Shown piece by piece: positions 50,919 through 59,930 of a DNA stretch of 64,000 nt (position 1 is the stretch's first letter; every line of letters starts with the position of its first letter). The notes beneath the pieces were generated by a model. The model was not told the origin of the DNA and did no database searches. It worked only from the letters and a program-made list of their open reading frames with translations. The stretch comes from Acidimicrobiales bacterium. GTDB lineage: Bacteria; Actinomycetota; Acidimicrobiia; Acidimicrobiales; SZUA-35. The stretch is from the NCBI GenBank assembly GCA_013003535.1, contig JABDIY010000052.1, positions 26,173-90,172 on the forward strand. The letters run 5' to 3'. A program made the position numbers and the translations under genes.

Positions 50919-53615
50919 GTGGCTCGGCCACCCACGACGCACACAATTCTCGCCGATGGAACCTCCGTCGTCGTTCGACCGATCAACCCTGAGGATCAGG
51001 ACGCCTTCAATCGTCTCGTCGCCTCGATCGAACCCGAGATGTTGCCGGCAAGCTTCGCCGCGCGAGTCGGGCAAGTCCAACAAGACGAGCCGTCAATTCA
51101 GCTCGATCCGAACGATGGCCAGTTCTTGGTTGCCGGGATCGCAGGAGTTCCGCCCCTTCTGATCGGAGCTGCCCTGACCGATCTTCAGCCGGACAATCCC
51201 AGTCGGGCAAGTTTCTCCGTAATCGTGGACCCCGCCCACCGAGGTCTCGGTCTGGCTACTGCGCTGGTCCGGTTGTTGGCGCAGTCAGCTCACGTCTCTG
51301 GTGTCCGATCGCTCGAAGGGGACGTCGACCAGGAAAATACCGCAATGCTCGGCGTGCTGACAGATGTGGGATTGCGGGTGGAACAAAGTGACCGGGAACG
51401 CTCGGTTCACGCCACGTTTGACCTCGAACCGACCGAGGCCTACCTGGCGGCAATCGACGCCGATGAGAAGGCCGCGGCCTGCGACGCGCTGGCGGATTTC
51501 TTGAATCCCGAACGGATCGCAGTGGTCGGTGCGAGTAGGGATCCACTGGCGATCGGGGGGATCGTATTCGCCAATCTGATCGCCGGGGGCTTCACCGGCG
51601 TCGTGTATCCGGTGAATCCGTCGGCTCCCTACGTGCAGGGAGTGGCCGCGTACGCGTCCCTCGACAAGTGCCCGGAACGCCCGGACCTCGTGGTGGTTTG
51701 CGTTCCCGCCCCGATTGTCCCCGGGGTGATCGAAGAAGCTGCCACGCTCGGGATTCGGGCCGTGTGCATCATCAGTGCCGGCTTTGCCGAGGTAGGCGGG
51801 GACGGCATAGACAGCCAGAACGAGCTCCTGAAGACCGCACAGACGGCGGGAATGCGAATCGTCGGGCCAAATTGCATGGGGCTGCTCAACGGCGGTGTGG
51901 ACGTGCGGATGAACGCCACGTTCAGCCGAACCTTTCCTCGTCCCGGTCGACTGTCGTTCGTTTCACAATCTGGAGCGTTGGGGCTGTCGGTTCTCGATCA
52001 TCTCGATCGCCTCGACATCGGAATCTCGGGTTTCGTATCAGTTGGAAACAAGTCCGATGTCTCGGGAAACGATCTCCTGCTCTACTGGGAGGACGACCCG
52101 AACACCGACGCAATTCTTCTGTACCTCGAGTCGTTCGGCAACCCCCGCCGCTTCAGCCGGATCGCCCGCCGGATCTCGCTGTCGAAACCGATCATCGCCG
52201 TAAAAGCCGGCCGGACGACCGCTGGCCGACGAGCAGCCTCCTCCCACACCGCAGCACTCGCTGCAGGCGACAGAGCTGTTGATGCACTGTTCCATCAGGC
52301 AGGAGTGATCCGAACCGACACGCTCGAGGAGATGTTCGCCGTCGCCTCCCTGGTGACAACGCAACCGGTCCCGTCCGGGAATCGTGTAGCGATCATGACC
52401 AACGGTGGCGGTCCTGGCATTCTGGCCGCTGATGCGTGCGAGTCCCACGGCCTTTCCGTTGTTGAATTGAGCCCGGCCACCCAGGACGCATTGCGGTCCA
52501 TTCTCCCGCCCAATGCCGGCATATCAAATCCGGTGGACATGATCGCCAGCTCCACTGCCGCGGATTATGCCCAAACTCTGGAAATCCTCAGCAATGCCCC
52601 GGAGGTTGACGCAGTAATCGCCATCTTTATTCCCCCGATCGTCACCGATGCCAACCAGGTCGCATCAGCGCTTGCCGATGCCCTGGACCGCATACCCGAA
52701 ACCAAGCCCCTCATCGGGGTGTTCATGGGCGACGATTCCGCGGACCCAGCACTCGCTCGGGCGGGCATTCCATCATTTGACTTTCCGGAAGATGCGGCTC
52801 GTGCGCTGAGTGCGCTGACCCAATGGGCCGTGTGGCGCACGCGTCCTATCGGTCATGTGGTTCACCCCGAGGGCATCGATCCGGATCGCGCTCGCCAGGT
52901 GGTCGACCGCGTCATGAGCCAGGCCAGCTCAGCCGGCGACGAACAGGTCTGGCTTGAGGCGGCGGATGCTGATGAGCTGCTGGCCTCGTTCGGGATACCC
53001 CTGATTCGGAGTGCAATCGTTTCGACACCGGACCAGGCAGCGGAAGCGTTCGAATCGCTCGGTGCTGCAACCGTGGTGGTCAAGATCGCCAGTTCGATCC
53101 ATAAGAAAGATGTTGGCGGCGTTCAGCTTGGAATCACCTCTGCCGCCGGTGCCGCCGATGCGGTGCGCGGGATTCGCCAGCGTCTGATTGCGGCGGGTCT
53201 CGCTGAACATGCCAACGATTTCATTGTGCAGGAGATGGTGAGCGACGGCGTGGAGATGATGGTTGGAGTCACCCACGATCGGCTCTTCGGCCCGCTCGTT
53301 GTGGTCGGCTGCGGTGGGTCATTGGTTGAGCTCATTCGAGACGTCAACATGCGGATCACACCCCTCACCGATGTTGATGTCCACGAGATGTTGACCACTT
53401 TGCGCACCTATCCACTTCTCACGGGTTTCCGAGGGAGCGAACCACTGGACGTTGAAGCCGTCAAGGATCTTCTGTACCGCGTGAACAGTCTCGTGGAAGC
53501 GGTTCCGGAACTGGCCGAGCTCGACCTCAACCCCGTTTTCGCCCAGCCGAGTGGTGCGGTAGCAGTGGATCTCCGCGTAGCTATCCGGGCTCAAGCCAAC
53601 CGGTTGAGAACCTGA
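50919..53615 (+). CDS. GNAT / NDP-forming acyl-CoA synthetase fusion (Pat-like)
   Basis: About 898 residues. An N-terminal GNAT domain (about 1-165, with VDPAHRGLGLATALV for acetyl-CoA) is fused to an NDP-forming acyl-CoA synthetase. It has a CoA-binding Rossmann domain (NPERIAVVGASRDPLAIGG), the succinyl-CoA ligase-like core with a phospho-His candidate in SSHTAALAAGD, and a C-terminal ATP-grasp domain (VVKIASSIHKKDVGGVQLGI). Pat/PatZ lysine acetyltransferases carry the same parts, often with GNAT at the C-terminus. It could be a protein acetyltransferase or an acyl-CoA synthetase. The start is GTG 50919, with only a weak GGGG upstream; the frame is open to 50832. Confidence 0.85.
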   Translation: MARPPTTHTILADGTSVVVRPINPEDQDAFNRLVASIEPEMLPASFAARVGQVQQDEPSIQLDPNDGQFLVAGIAGVPPLLIGAALTDLQPDNPSRASFSVIVDPAHRGLGLATALVRLLAQSAHVSGVRSLEGDVDQENTAMLGVLTDVGLRVEQSDRERSVHATFDLEPTEAYLAAIDADEKAAACDALADFLNPERIAVVGASRDPLAIGGIVFANLIAGGFTGVVYPVNPSAPYVQGVAAYASLDKCPERPDLVVVCVPAPIVPGVIEEAATLGIRAVCIISAGFAEVGGDGIDSQNELLKTAQTAGMRIVGPNCMGLLNGGVDVRMNATFSRTFPRPGRLSFVSQSGALGLSVLDHLDRLDIGISGFVSVGNKSDVSGNDLLLYWEDDPNTDAILLYLESFGNPRRFSRIARRISLSKPIIAVKAGRTTAGRRAASSHTAALAAGDRAVDALFHQAGVIRTDTLEEMFAVASLVTTQPVPSGNRVAIMTNGGGPGILAADACESHGLSVVELSPATQDALRSILPPNAGISNPVDMIASSTAADYAQTLEILSNAPEVDAVIAIFIPPIVTDANQVASALADALDRIPETKPLIGVFMGDDSADPALARAGIPSFDFPEDAARALSALTQWAVWRTRPIGHVVHPEGIDPDRARQVVDRVMSQASSAGDEQVWLEAADADELLASFGIPLIRSAIVSTPDQAAEAFESLGAATVVVKIASSIHKKDVGGVQLGITSAAGAADAVRGIRQRLIAAGLAEHANDFIVQEMVSDGVEMMVGVTHDRLFGPLVVVGCGGSLVELIRDVNMRITPLTDVDVHEMLTTLRTYPLLTGFRGSEPLDVEAVKDLLYRVNSLVEAVPELAELDLNPVFAQPSGAVAVDLRVAIRAQANRLRT

Positions 53616-53679
53616 CCAGCCATCGGTCGCAGCGGCCGCAAGGGTCGTTTGGTCGTCAGATTCACACGGGGGCCGCTGG

Positions 53680-54324
53680 CTACTTGGTTTTCCGATTGAG
53701 AACGAACACGGTTGCGCGGACGTCGAGACTGGGCAGGTGCGGTCCCCGCTCCTCGATCAGGACCTCCCAGCCTCCGGTTCCCACGTGTTGCTCGACCCTT
53801 TCTGGGTACGCCGGGTCGTCCATTGCGTGGTCGTTGAACGAGAAGCCGAACAACCCACCGGGCGCCACGATGTGCACCAACTGATCAAACAGATCGAGAG
53901 GCGCTGCGCCAGGTCCGATGAGACCTACAGCCGTCACTACGGCATAGCTGCCCATATCAAACGGTGGGGTCGAGGCGTCCAAGTCGAGTCGAAATAGTGA
54001 GCGGTAGATCCCTTTGGCCTCCGCCACCCTCAACATCTGTGGCGCCGGGTCCGCCCCGTCCACCACGGTGAAACCTGCCGCCAGAAGCGCCTCTCCGGAC
54101 AATCCCGTTCCACAGCCGTAGTCCAACACCGGTGCGGTGAAGTCCGCACCAACCGATGCGAGCGCCGCGGCCACACGAGCCGGTGATGCGTATCCATTGG
54201 TCTTAAGCTCGGCGTCGTAGCTCTCTGCCCAGCCGTCGTAGTAGTCCCTGATCTCGATCGGATCATCGATTTCGTAGACCCTCCGAAGTTGGCCCTCATC
54301 CCGCTCACGCTCAGGTTGCGTCAT
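53680..54324 (-). CDS. Class I SAM-dependent methyltransferase
   Basis: The 214-residue protein has motif I VLDYGCGTGLSGEALLAAGF, the acidic strand VDGADPAPQML and the later strand VVTAVGLIGPGAAPLDLFDQL. The N-terminus contains IRDYYDGWAESYDAELKTNGY, typical of small-molecule methyltransferases of the UbiE/BioC kind. The substrate cannot be read. ATG 54324 is the only sensible start. It is a single gene, convergent with the acyl-CoA synthetase gene, and the desaturase-family gene lies upstream on the same strand with a 51-base gap. Confidence 0.85.
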   Translation of the reverse strand: MTQPERERDEGQLRRVYEIDDPIEIRDYYDGWAESYDAELKTNGYASPARVAAALASVGADFTAPVLDYGCGTGLSGEALLAAGFTVVDGADPAPQMLRVAEAKGIYRSLFRLDLDASTPPFDMGSYAVVTAVGLIGPGAAPLDLFDQLVHIVAPGGLFGFSFNDHAMDDPAYPERVEQHVGTGGWEVLIEERGPHLPSLDVRATVFVLNRKTK

Positions 54325-54375
54325 TTCCGAACGGTAGCGTCACCCCACCAACGCCGTCTACGACCAAAAGAAGCC

Positions 54376-55368
54376 TCAGCTCGCCAATTGACCAGTGCCG
54401 AGCTGGGCGGTGTTGCCGGTCTCGGTCGAGCAACGACGACGATTCTTCATCTGTTCATGTGCTTCCTGGCTGCCATCGTGAAAGGTGCCAAACCATTTGT
54501 CGAGAGGGAGCAGAAGCATTCCGTAGTTGACCTCGAAATACCGGTGATGCAGGTTGTGGAAGTAGTCGCCGCCGTGGAGCGTTGCCGATTTGCCGATCTT
54601 GAACCGGTCAAAACCCGAGTGCGACGGCGACGGTGAGATCAACAGGTACACCAGACAAAATGTGGCGATGAACGGCGACCCTGGAACCAGCAGGAACAAA
54701 AATGGGAGCGACAGATAGAGCACGTGCTCGAGCGGGTGCATCGAGATTCCCGACCATGGACCCGTGTTCACATTTCGATGATGAAGTGCGTGCGCCCACC
54801 GATAGATCGGGTCTACGTGGAGCAGCCGATGGTTGAGGTAGAAATGCACGCTCTCGAACCAAAACACCACAAAGGTCATCACGGCGATCGCCCACAGCGA
54901 GGTCAGCTGCGGGATCGATTGAGTGGCGTAAAGCCGGAACATGATCGCCTCGTAGAGAGCCGCTATTCCCCCACCGCTCACGAGGGTGTAGAACATATTG
55001 TCGCGTGTCTGGTTGTTGAACAGAAATGACTTCCGATCAGTCGCCAGCCAACGAGTCTCGTATTTGAACTCGGTTCCTTGTGCTTTGCGGATGTGTAGCC
55101 ACCAGTGCTGTCCGCCGATGACAACGGTCATCAAAATGGTGTTTCGAAGCCAGAGCAGCGCGACATCGTCTGCTCCCAGCGACGCGAATCTGGCGAGACT
55201 GGGTGTGAAGAAGTGGTACGTGATCACCGCCAAGCCAATCCAAGCGAGCGATTGGGGCCACAGATACTTCGCTAGCAGCCAGCGGACCATCCCACCGAAT
55301 CGAGGTGGCGATTGGAAGAGCGGTGGGACTTCCATCGGTTCAGGGTCATACCCCCGTGCTCGCACCAT
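54376..55368 (-). CDS. Sterol desaturase/fatty acid hydroxylase family membrane protein
   Basis: About 330 residues with four or more membrane segments and the family His clusters HRLLH, HALHH and HNLHHRYFEVNYG, which hold a di-iron site. Family members hydroxylate or desaturate lipids such as sterols, carotenoids or fatty acids in the membrane. The C-terminal ~30 residues are polar. The start is uncertain: ATG 55368 is given, ATG 55335 is possible and the frame is open to 55440. None has a clear Shine-Dalgarno. It lies upstream of the methyltransferase gene and divergent from the photolyase gene. Confidence 0.88.
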   Translation of the reverse strand: MVRARGYDPEPMEVPPLFQSPPRFGGMVRWLLAKYLWPQSLAWIGLAVITYHFFTPSLARFASLGADDVALLWLRNTILMTVVIGGQHWWLHIRKAQGTEFKYETRWLATDRKSFLFNNQTRDNMFYTLVSGGGIAALYEAIMFRLYATQSIPQLTSLWAIAVMTFVVFWFESVHFYLNHRLLHVDPIYRWAHALHHRNVNTGPWSGISMHPLEHVLYLSLPFLFLLVPGSPFIATFCLVYLLISPSPSHSGFDRFKIGKSATLHGGDYFHNLHHRYFEVNYGMLLLPLDKWFGTFHDGSQEAHEQMKNRRRCSTETGNTAQLGTGQLAS

Positions 55369-55553
55369 ACGTGTGCGCGTTTCGACCACCTCCGAAGCTT
55401 GCCCCCTTGTACATAGATTGGCAAGTCGCTTCGCCAGCAAACCTACGCACTGTCCGTTCTGGCGGCCGGCCAGACTTGGGTCGGCAGACTTCTAGAATGC
55501 TTTCGTGACGAGTGAGCTCATCGACGTCCATGCCGAAGGAAAACCAACTACTG

Positions 55554-57068
55554 ATGCCTGGTAAGGAACGACCCGCTCTCGATACGGTCTGGATCCTCGG
55601 CGACCAGCTAAATCGACGAGTCGGTCCCCTGTCCGAACGTCAACCCGGCGACTGCCGCGTCCTTCTCGTCACCAGCGAAGCCAAGATCAGTTCCAAACGC
55701 TGGCACCGACAACGACTCCACCTCGTGGTATCCGCAATGGCCCATTTCGCCGACGAGCTTCGAGAAGAAGGATTCGAGGTTGATCATCGGCGAGCCAAAA
55801 CCCTGCCGGCGGGCTTGCACGCGCACCGGGCCGAATTCGAGGTCAACCACGTCATCGCAATGGAGCCGATGAGTTGGGATGGTCGGACGATGCTGACGGG
55901 TGCCGGTGTGGAGGTCACGCCCAACGCTCAGTTCTTGTGCCACTACTCGGAGTTCGCATCCTGGGCCCAGGAGAAATCGAGGTTCAAGATGGAGGACTTC
56001 TATCGCTGGCAACGCACTCGGCTGAACGTATTGTTAGAGCCCGATGGGCAACCCTGCGGCGGTCGCTGGAACTTTGACCACGAGAACCGCGAGCCGCCGC
56101 CGCGAGACGGTCGAGAGTGGCCGACAATCACCCGATTCGAACTCGACGAGATCGACCAGGCCATCGTCGCTGACCTAGGGCCCAATGTGTGGGGTGCCGA
56201 GCCCGACGGAACCTGGCCGGTAACTCGCAGCCAGGCGCTCTTTCGACTGAGCGAGTTCATCCAAACGGGACTCACTCCCTTCGGCCCCCACGAAGACGCC
56301 ATGCTGAAAGAAGAATGGAAGTTGGCGCACTCAGTCCTTTCATCGTCATTGAACATCGGACTCCTGCACCCCAGCGAAATTGTCGATGCCGTAGTGGAGG
56401 CCTACTACGCCGGCGCTGCACCAATCAACTCGGTCGAGGGTTTCATCCGACAGGTAATCGGTTGGCGAGAATATGTATGGGGCCTCTATTGGCTATGGAT
56501 GCCCGAGTATCGCAACTCCAATGCGCTCCACGCACACCGCTCGGTTCCGCCGGCTTTCACCGGTGAAGCCGCAACTTCCATGGCCTGTGTTGATGCTGTG
56601 ATCAAGAACGTCGAGCGCTTCGGGTATGCGCATCACATCGAACGGCTGATGGTGCTCGGCAATCTTGCGCTTACCGCCGGAGTCGACCCTTTGGCCATGA
56701 CAGATTGGATGTGGTCAAGTTTTGTTGACGGTGCCGAATGGGTGATGGTCCCGAACGTGATCGGCATGGCCCTTCACGCCGACGGCGGCAAGATGGCTAC
56801 CAAGCCCTACGCCTCGGGCGGTGCATACATCAACAAGATGAGCGACTTCTGCAAAGGGTGTGACTTCAACCCGAAGCTCCGGGTTGGGAACGACGCGTGC
56901 CCGTTCACCACGCTGTACTGGGACTTCCTTGCCCGAAACGAAAAGTCCCTGGCCGGGAATCACCGTATGGCACGTCAATTGGCCGGGATGAGAAGACTGA
57001 AGAACTTGGAGGACGTTCGTACCCGAGCAGTCGAAGTGCTCGATGCACTCGACCGCGGAGATCTCTAA
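55554..57068 (+). CDS. phrB: FeS-type (6-4) photolyase (PhrB/FeS-BCP)
   Basis: About 504 residues. It opens with TVWILGDQLNRRVG and has the family motif YWLWMPEYRNSN near the FAD site. C345, C433, C436 and C449 have the same spacing as the four [4Fe-4S] ligands of Agrobacterium PhrB (350, 438, 441, 454), shifted by exactly five. This makes it a prokaryotic (6-4) photolyase that repairs UV photoproducts with FAD and a lumazine-type antenna. ATG 55554 gives the family length and has AAGGAA upstream; GTG 55512 and ATG 55530 are alternatives. It suggests an organism exposed to sunlight. Confidence 0.93.
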   Translation: MPGKERPALDTVWILGDQLNRRVGPLSERQPGDCRVLLVTSEAKISSKRWHRQRLHLVVSAMAHFADELREEGFEVDHRRAKTLPAGLHAHRAEFEVNHVIAMEPMSWDGRTMLTGAGVEVTPNAQFLCHYSEFASWAQEKSRFKMEDFYRWQRTRLNVLLEPDGQPCGGRWNFDHENREPPPRDGREWPTITRFELDEIDQAIVADLGPNVWGAEPDGTWPVTRSQALFRLSEFIQTGLTPFGPHEDAMLKEEWKLAHSVLSSSLNIGLLHPSEIVDAVVEAYYAGAAPINSVEGFIRQVIGWREYVWGLYWLWMPEYRNSNALHAHRSVPPAFTGEAATSMACVDAVIKNVERFGYAHHIERLMVLGNLALTAGVDPLAMTDWMWSSFVDGAEWVMVPNVIGMALHADGGKMATKPYASGGAYINKMSDFCKGCDFNPKLRVGNDACPFTTLYWDFLARNEKSLAGNHRMARQLAGMRRLKNLEDVRTRAVEVLDALDRGDL

Positions 57069-57172
57069 ACCACGGCTTCATCGAAAACATCCGCCGAAGC
57101 CCCGAACGACGAATTCGCAGTTGGCGTTGAGCATTTCGGCCCTACTGCCTCATCCAAAACGCCGATGAGAAT

Positions 57173-57215
57173 CGGTTCACAGGGAACTGAGATTCGGTTC
57201 CCAGGAACTGAGATT
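57173..57215. repeat. Tandem 21/22-bp repeat before a small membrane peptide gene
   Basis: Copy 1 (57173-57194) and copy 2 (57195-57215) share CGGTTC-x-CAGG(G)AACTGAGATT, differing by one substitution and one indel. Copy 2 ends 17 bases before the ATG of the 43-residue ORF, so the repeat lies in its likely promoter or leader region. Confidence 0.8.
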
Positions 57216-57232
57216 CAGAGGAGCCTTCCCGC

Positions 57233-57364
57233 ATGTCCATGAACTTCATCGCATTTGTGCCCCCGACCACCGGGGTTGTGCTCCTGGCCGGACTTGTCGC
57301 AACGGTAGTTGCCGAGATCTTGCTTACCCGCAGGCGCAAGTCCAAGGAATCACAGCGCGAATAG
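57233..57364 (+). CDS. 43-residue single-helix membrane peptide
   Basis: ATG 57233 with GGAG nine bases upstream opens a frame of 43 codons. The peptide starts MSMNFIAFVPPTTG, has one hydrophobic helix (about 14-30, GVVLLAGLVATVVAEIL) and ends in a basic tail (TRRRKSKESQRE). This is the look of a genuine small inner-membrane protein with its basic end inside. I know no homologue. It lies between the photolyase and the GH13_18 phosphorylase genes on the same strand, directly after a tandem repeat. Confidence 0.5.
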   Translation: MSMNFIAFVPPTTGVVLLAGLVATVVAEILLTRRRKSKESQRE

Positions 57365-57482
57365 CTCAGAGACGCTGGGCCGTTCGAGCACCGGTCGAGC
57401 AAGCCCACCAAGAAGCGAGCGTACAATCTACGCCGACGAGCTGTAGCCAGACCCAACATCCCCGACCGGAAAGTCCCCCGAG

Positions 57483-59051
57483 ATGAAGAACCAACTCCCC
57501 AACGGGGTGATGCTGAATGCATACCCTGACAGCATCGGGCAAACCCTGGCCGACACTGTCAGAGTCCTGGCGATGCCAGAGTTTCGCGACGTGTTCTCGC
57601 TGTTCTATCTGTTGCCGAGCGCCTTTCACAGCGACCTGGACCGAGGCTTCTCCGTAATCGACTACGACCTCAACGAGGAATTGGTGAACGAAGCGGATCT
57701 CGAAGCACTGGCACAGCTCAACATCATGTTGAAGTTCGATCTCGTTCTGAACCACCTGTCGGTTGGGTCACCGCAGTTCCAAGACGTGCTGGAACGTGGC
57801 GACAATTCCGACTACAAGGATTTCTTCATTGACTGGAACGAGTTCTGGGAGGGAAACGGTGAGCCCAGTGCCGACGGCGTCGTGGTTCCCGCTCCTGAAC
57901 ACCTCAACCGGCTCTTCATGCGCAAGCCGGGACTTCCGGTTCTTCAGGTTCGATTTCCGGATGGCTCAGATCGGTACTACTGGAACACCTTTTATCAGCA
58001 GGTCAACATCGATAACGACGGCCACCGCTCGTACCTCGGCCAGATGGATCTCAATGCAGGATCAGAAAAGGTGTGGGACTTCTACGCCGACACATTGAGA
58101 AAGCTGAGTGGGTTCGGTGCGCGGATCTTGCGTCTCGATGCATTCGCCTACCTTCACAAAGAAGTTGGCAGCACCAATTTCTTCAACCGACCTGGTACTT
58201 GGGACTATCTCGAGCGTCTCCGAAAGATCGCCGAAGAATGCGACCTTATTCTGCTGCCCGAGATTCACTCCGAGTATGGAACGGGAATCCACGAGGAGCT
58301 GTCTGACAAGGGTTACCCCATTTACGATTTCTTCTTCCCAGGGCTCGTGATCGATGCGCTGGATAGAGGGAACAACGTCCATCTCGCTCATTGGATCGGG
58401 GAGATCATCGATCGTGACCTCAAGACCGTCAACATGTTGGGTTGCCACGACGGCATTCCGGTGATCGATCTTCGGGGAAGCACCGTGTCTGGCGTGGAGC
58501 GTCCGGGCTTATTGGCAGACAGCGAGATCGAGGCAGTGATCGAACGACTCCTCCAGCGTGGCGGCCGCGTCAAGAATCTGTACGGCCCGGACGGCACGAA
58601 GGTTTCCTACTACCAGGTGAACGCCACTTTTTTCAGCGCTCTCGGCGAAAACGAAGCGAGCTTGCGTCTGGCTCGTGCCATTCAGCTCTTCATGCCGGGA
58701 ACGCCCCAAGTCTGGTATCTCGACCTGTTCGCAGGAACCAATAACTATGAAGCAGCTGATGCGGGTGGCAGCGGAGGACACAAGGAGATCAACCGAACAA
58801 ACCTCACTATGGATCAGATCACCCAGGGCTTGCAACGGACCATTGTGACCGATCAACTCAAGATGATGCGACTCCGCAATACGTCCGCCGCATTCGACGG
58901 CCACCTCGCCGTCGACGCTTTGGATCCTAGCAGAATCATGATGACCTGGACCAACGATGACGAGTCCGCCACTCTCGATGCCGATCTCAATACAAAAGCG
59001 TTCACAATCACCCACTCCGGCGCTGGCAAAGCGACCGTTCTGTCGTTCTAG
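57483..59051 (+). CDS. GH13_18 glycoside phosphorylase (sucrose phosphorylase-like)
   Basis: The 522-residue protein has the GH13 subfamily 18 pattern: YPDSIGQTLADTV at the N-terminus, RILRLDAFAYLHKEVG with nucleophile D219, LLPEIHSEYG with acid/base E260, and MLGCHDGIPVIDLRG with H322 and D323. The family splits sucrose, glucosylglycerol, glucosylglycerate or related alpha-glucosides with phosphate to yield glucose-1-phosphate. Acceptor specificity cannot be read by eye. Glucosylglycerate or glucosylglycerol phosphorolysis would suit osmolyte turnover (inference). No transporter or partner sugar gene is adjacent. Confidence 0.88.
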   Translation: MKNQLPNGVMLNAYPDSIGQTLADTVRVLAMPEFRDVFSLFYLLPSAFHSDLDRGFSVIDYDLNEELVNEADLEALAQLNIMLKFDLVLNHLSVGSPQFQDVLERGDNSDYKDFFIDWNEFWEGNGEPSADGVVVPAPEHLNRLFMRKPGLPVLQVRFPDGSDRYYWNTFYQQVNIDNDGHRSYLGQMDLNAGSEKVWDFYADTLRKLSGFGARILRLDAFAYLHKEVGSTNFFNRPGTWDYLERLRKIAEECDLILLPEIHSEYGTGIHEELSDKGYPIYDFFFPGLVIDALDRGNNVHLAHWIGEIIDRDLKTVNMLGCHDGIPVIDLRGSTVSGVERPGLLADSEIEAVIERLLQRGGRVKNLYGPDGTKVSYYQVNATFFSALGENEASLRLARAIQLFMPGTPQVWYLDLFAGTNNYEAADAGGSGGHKEINRTNLTMDQITQGLQRTIVTDQLKMMRLRNTSAAFDGHLAVDALDPSRIMMTWTNDDESATLDADLNTKAFTITHSGAGKATVLSF

Positions 59052-59085
59052 GCCTGGAGGTTTGGCCGGTGTGCGGGGAGAACGG

Positions 59086-59808
59086 TCAGCCGCACGGAGC
59101 AACTTCTCTGATCGTGAACTGCACGACGGTGCCACCCGCGGGATCAGATTGGATAGTCACGCTGGTTCCATGACGTTCAAGAATGCGTCGAACGGCCGCC
59201 AACCCCGTGCCCGCCCCGGGTTGGCCCTCAAGATGGAACGTTCTGAACAGGTCGAATGCCTTGTCGTAATCCTGCGCCTGGAAGCCCGGTCCGCTGTCGG
59301 TCACGCGTACCAAGACGCCGTGCTCGACGTTGGTCCATCTGATTGTTATCCGCGCCGGTTTCTGGCAGAACTGCAACGAATTCCGAAATAATTCGACGAA
59401 GAGAATTATCAGGCGTTCGCGATCCACAAAGACCTTCGCTCCCGCGTCGGAGGACGAGTCGATATCCACGACTGCGCCCGCCGCCTCGACCTCGTTCGCT
59501 ATCGAAACCGTTGCGCCATCGACGATGTGTCGCAGGTCCCATTCTTTGAGTTTCAGACGCCCGGCTGACTTCGCGGAGAAACGATCCAGCGCCTCCAATT
59601 TCGCCTGAAGCACGTTCGCTGCAGAGCCCAGCACAGCTAGATACTCTTCGGTTTCAGCATCGGCATCGTCACCGAGATGAGCCTCGAGGAGCTGAGTAAA
59701 TGACTTGATCTGACGGGCGGAGGATCGAAAATCGTGCGAAATAGCACCGGCGATACGCTCAGAGAACTCAATCGAAGTCGAACGGCTCGTGTTCCGGTTG
59801 TCAGGCAT
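59086..59808 (-). CDS. Soluble histidine kinase without sensor domain
   Basis: The 240-residue protein has an H-box close to the N-terminus (AGAISHDFRSSARQIKSFTQ) and an ATPase domain with an N-box ELFRNSLQF, G1 DSGPGF and G2 AGTGLAAVRRILERHGTSV. There are no membrane segments and no PAS or GAF domain. The layout resembles the kinase half of bacteriophytochrome-type kinases that work with Rcp1-like regulators. It is divergent from the UspA-receiver fusion gene 122 bases away, its probable partner (inference). Confidence 0.87.
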   Translation of the reverse strand: MPDNRNTSRSTSIEFSERIAGAISHDFRSSARQIKSFTQLLEAHLGDDADAETEEYLAVLGSAANVLQAKLEALDRFSAKSAGRLKLKEWDLRHIVDGATVSIANEVEAAGAVVDIDSSSDAGAKVFVDRERLIILFVELFRNSLQFCQKPARITIRWTNVEHGVLVRVTDSGPGFQAQDYDKAFDLFRTFHLEGQPGAGTGLAAVRRILERHGTSVTIQSDPAGGTVVQFTIREVAPCG

Positions 59809-59930
59809 CAGAAGATCTTTCAGGTGGTTTCACTATGAGCCCGCACGAACCATGACATCGCCATCACAACGAGTGCCAAGTATGGTAGCTGCACAACCAT
59901 GTAGAAAGGTTTGGGAAAATCGAAACTGTC

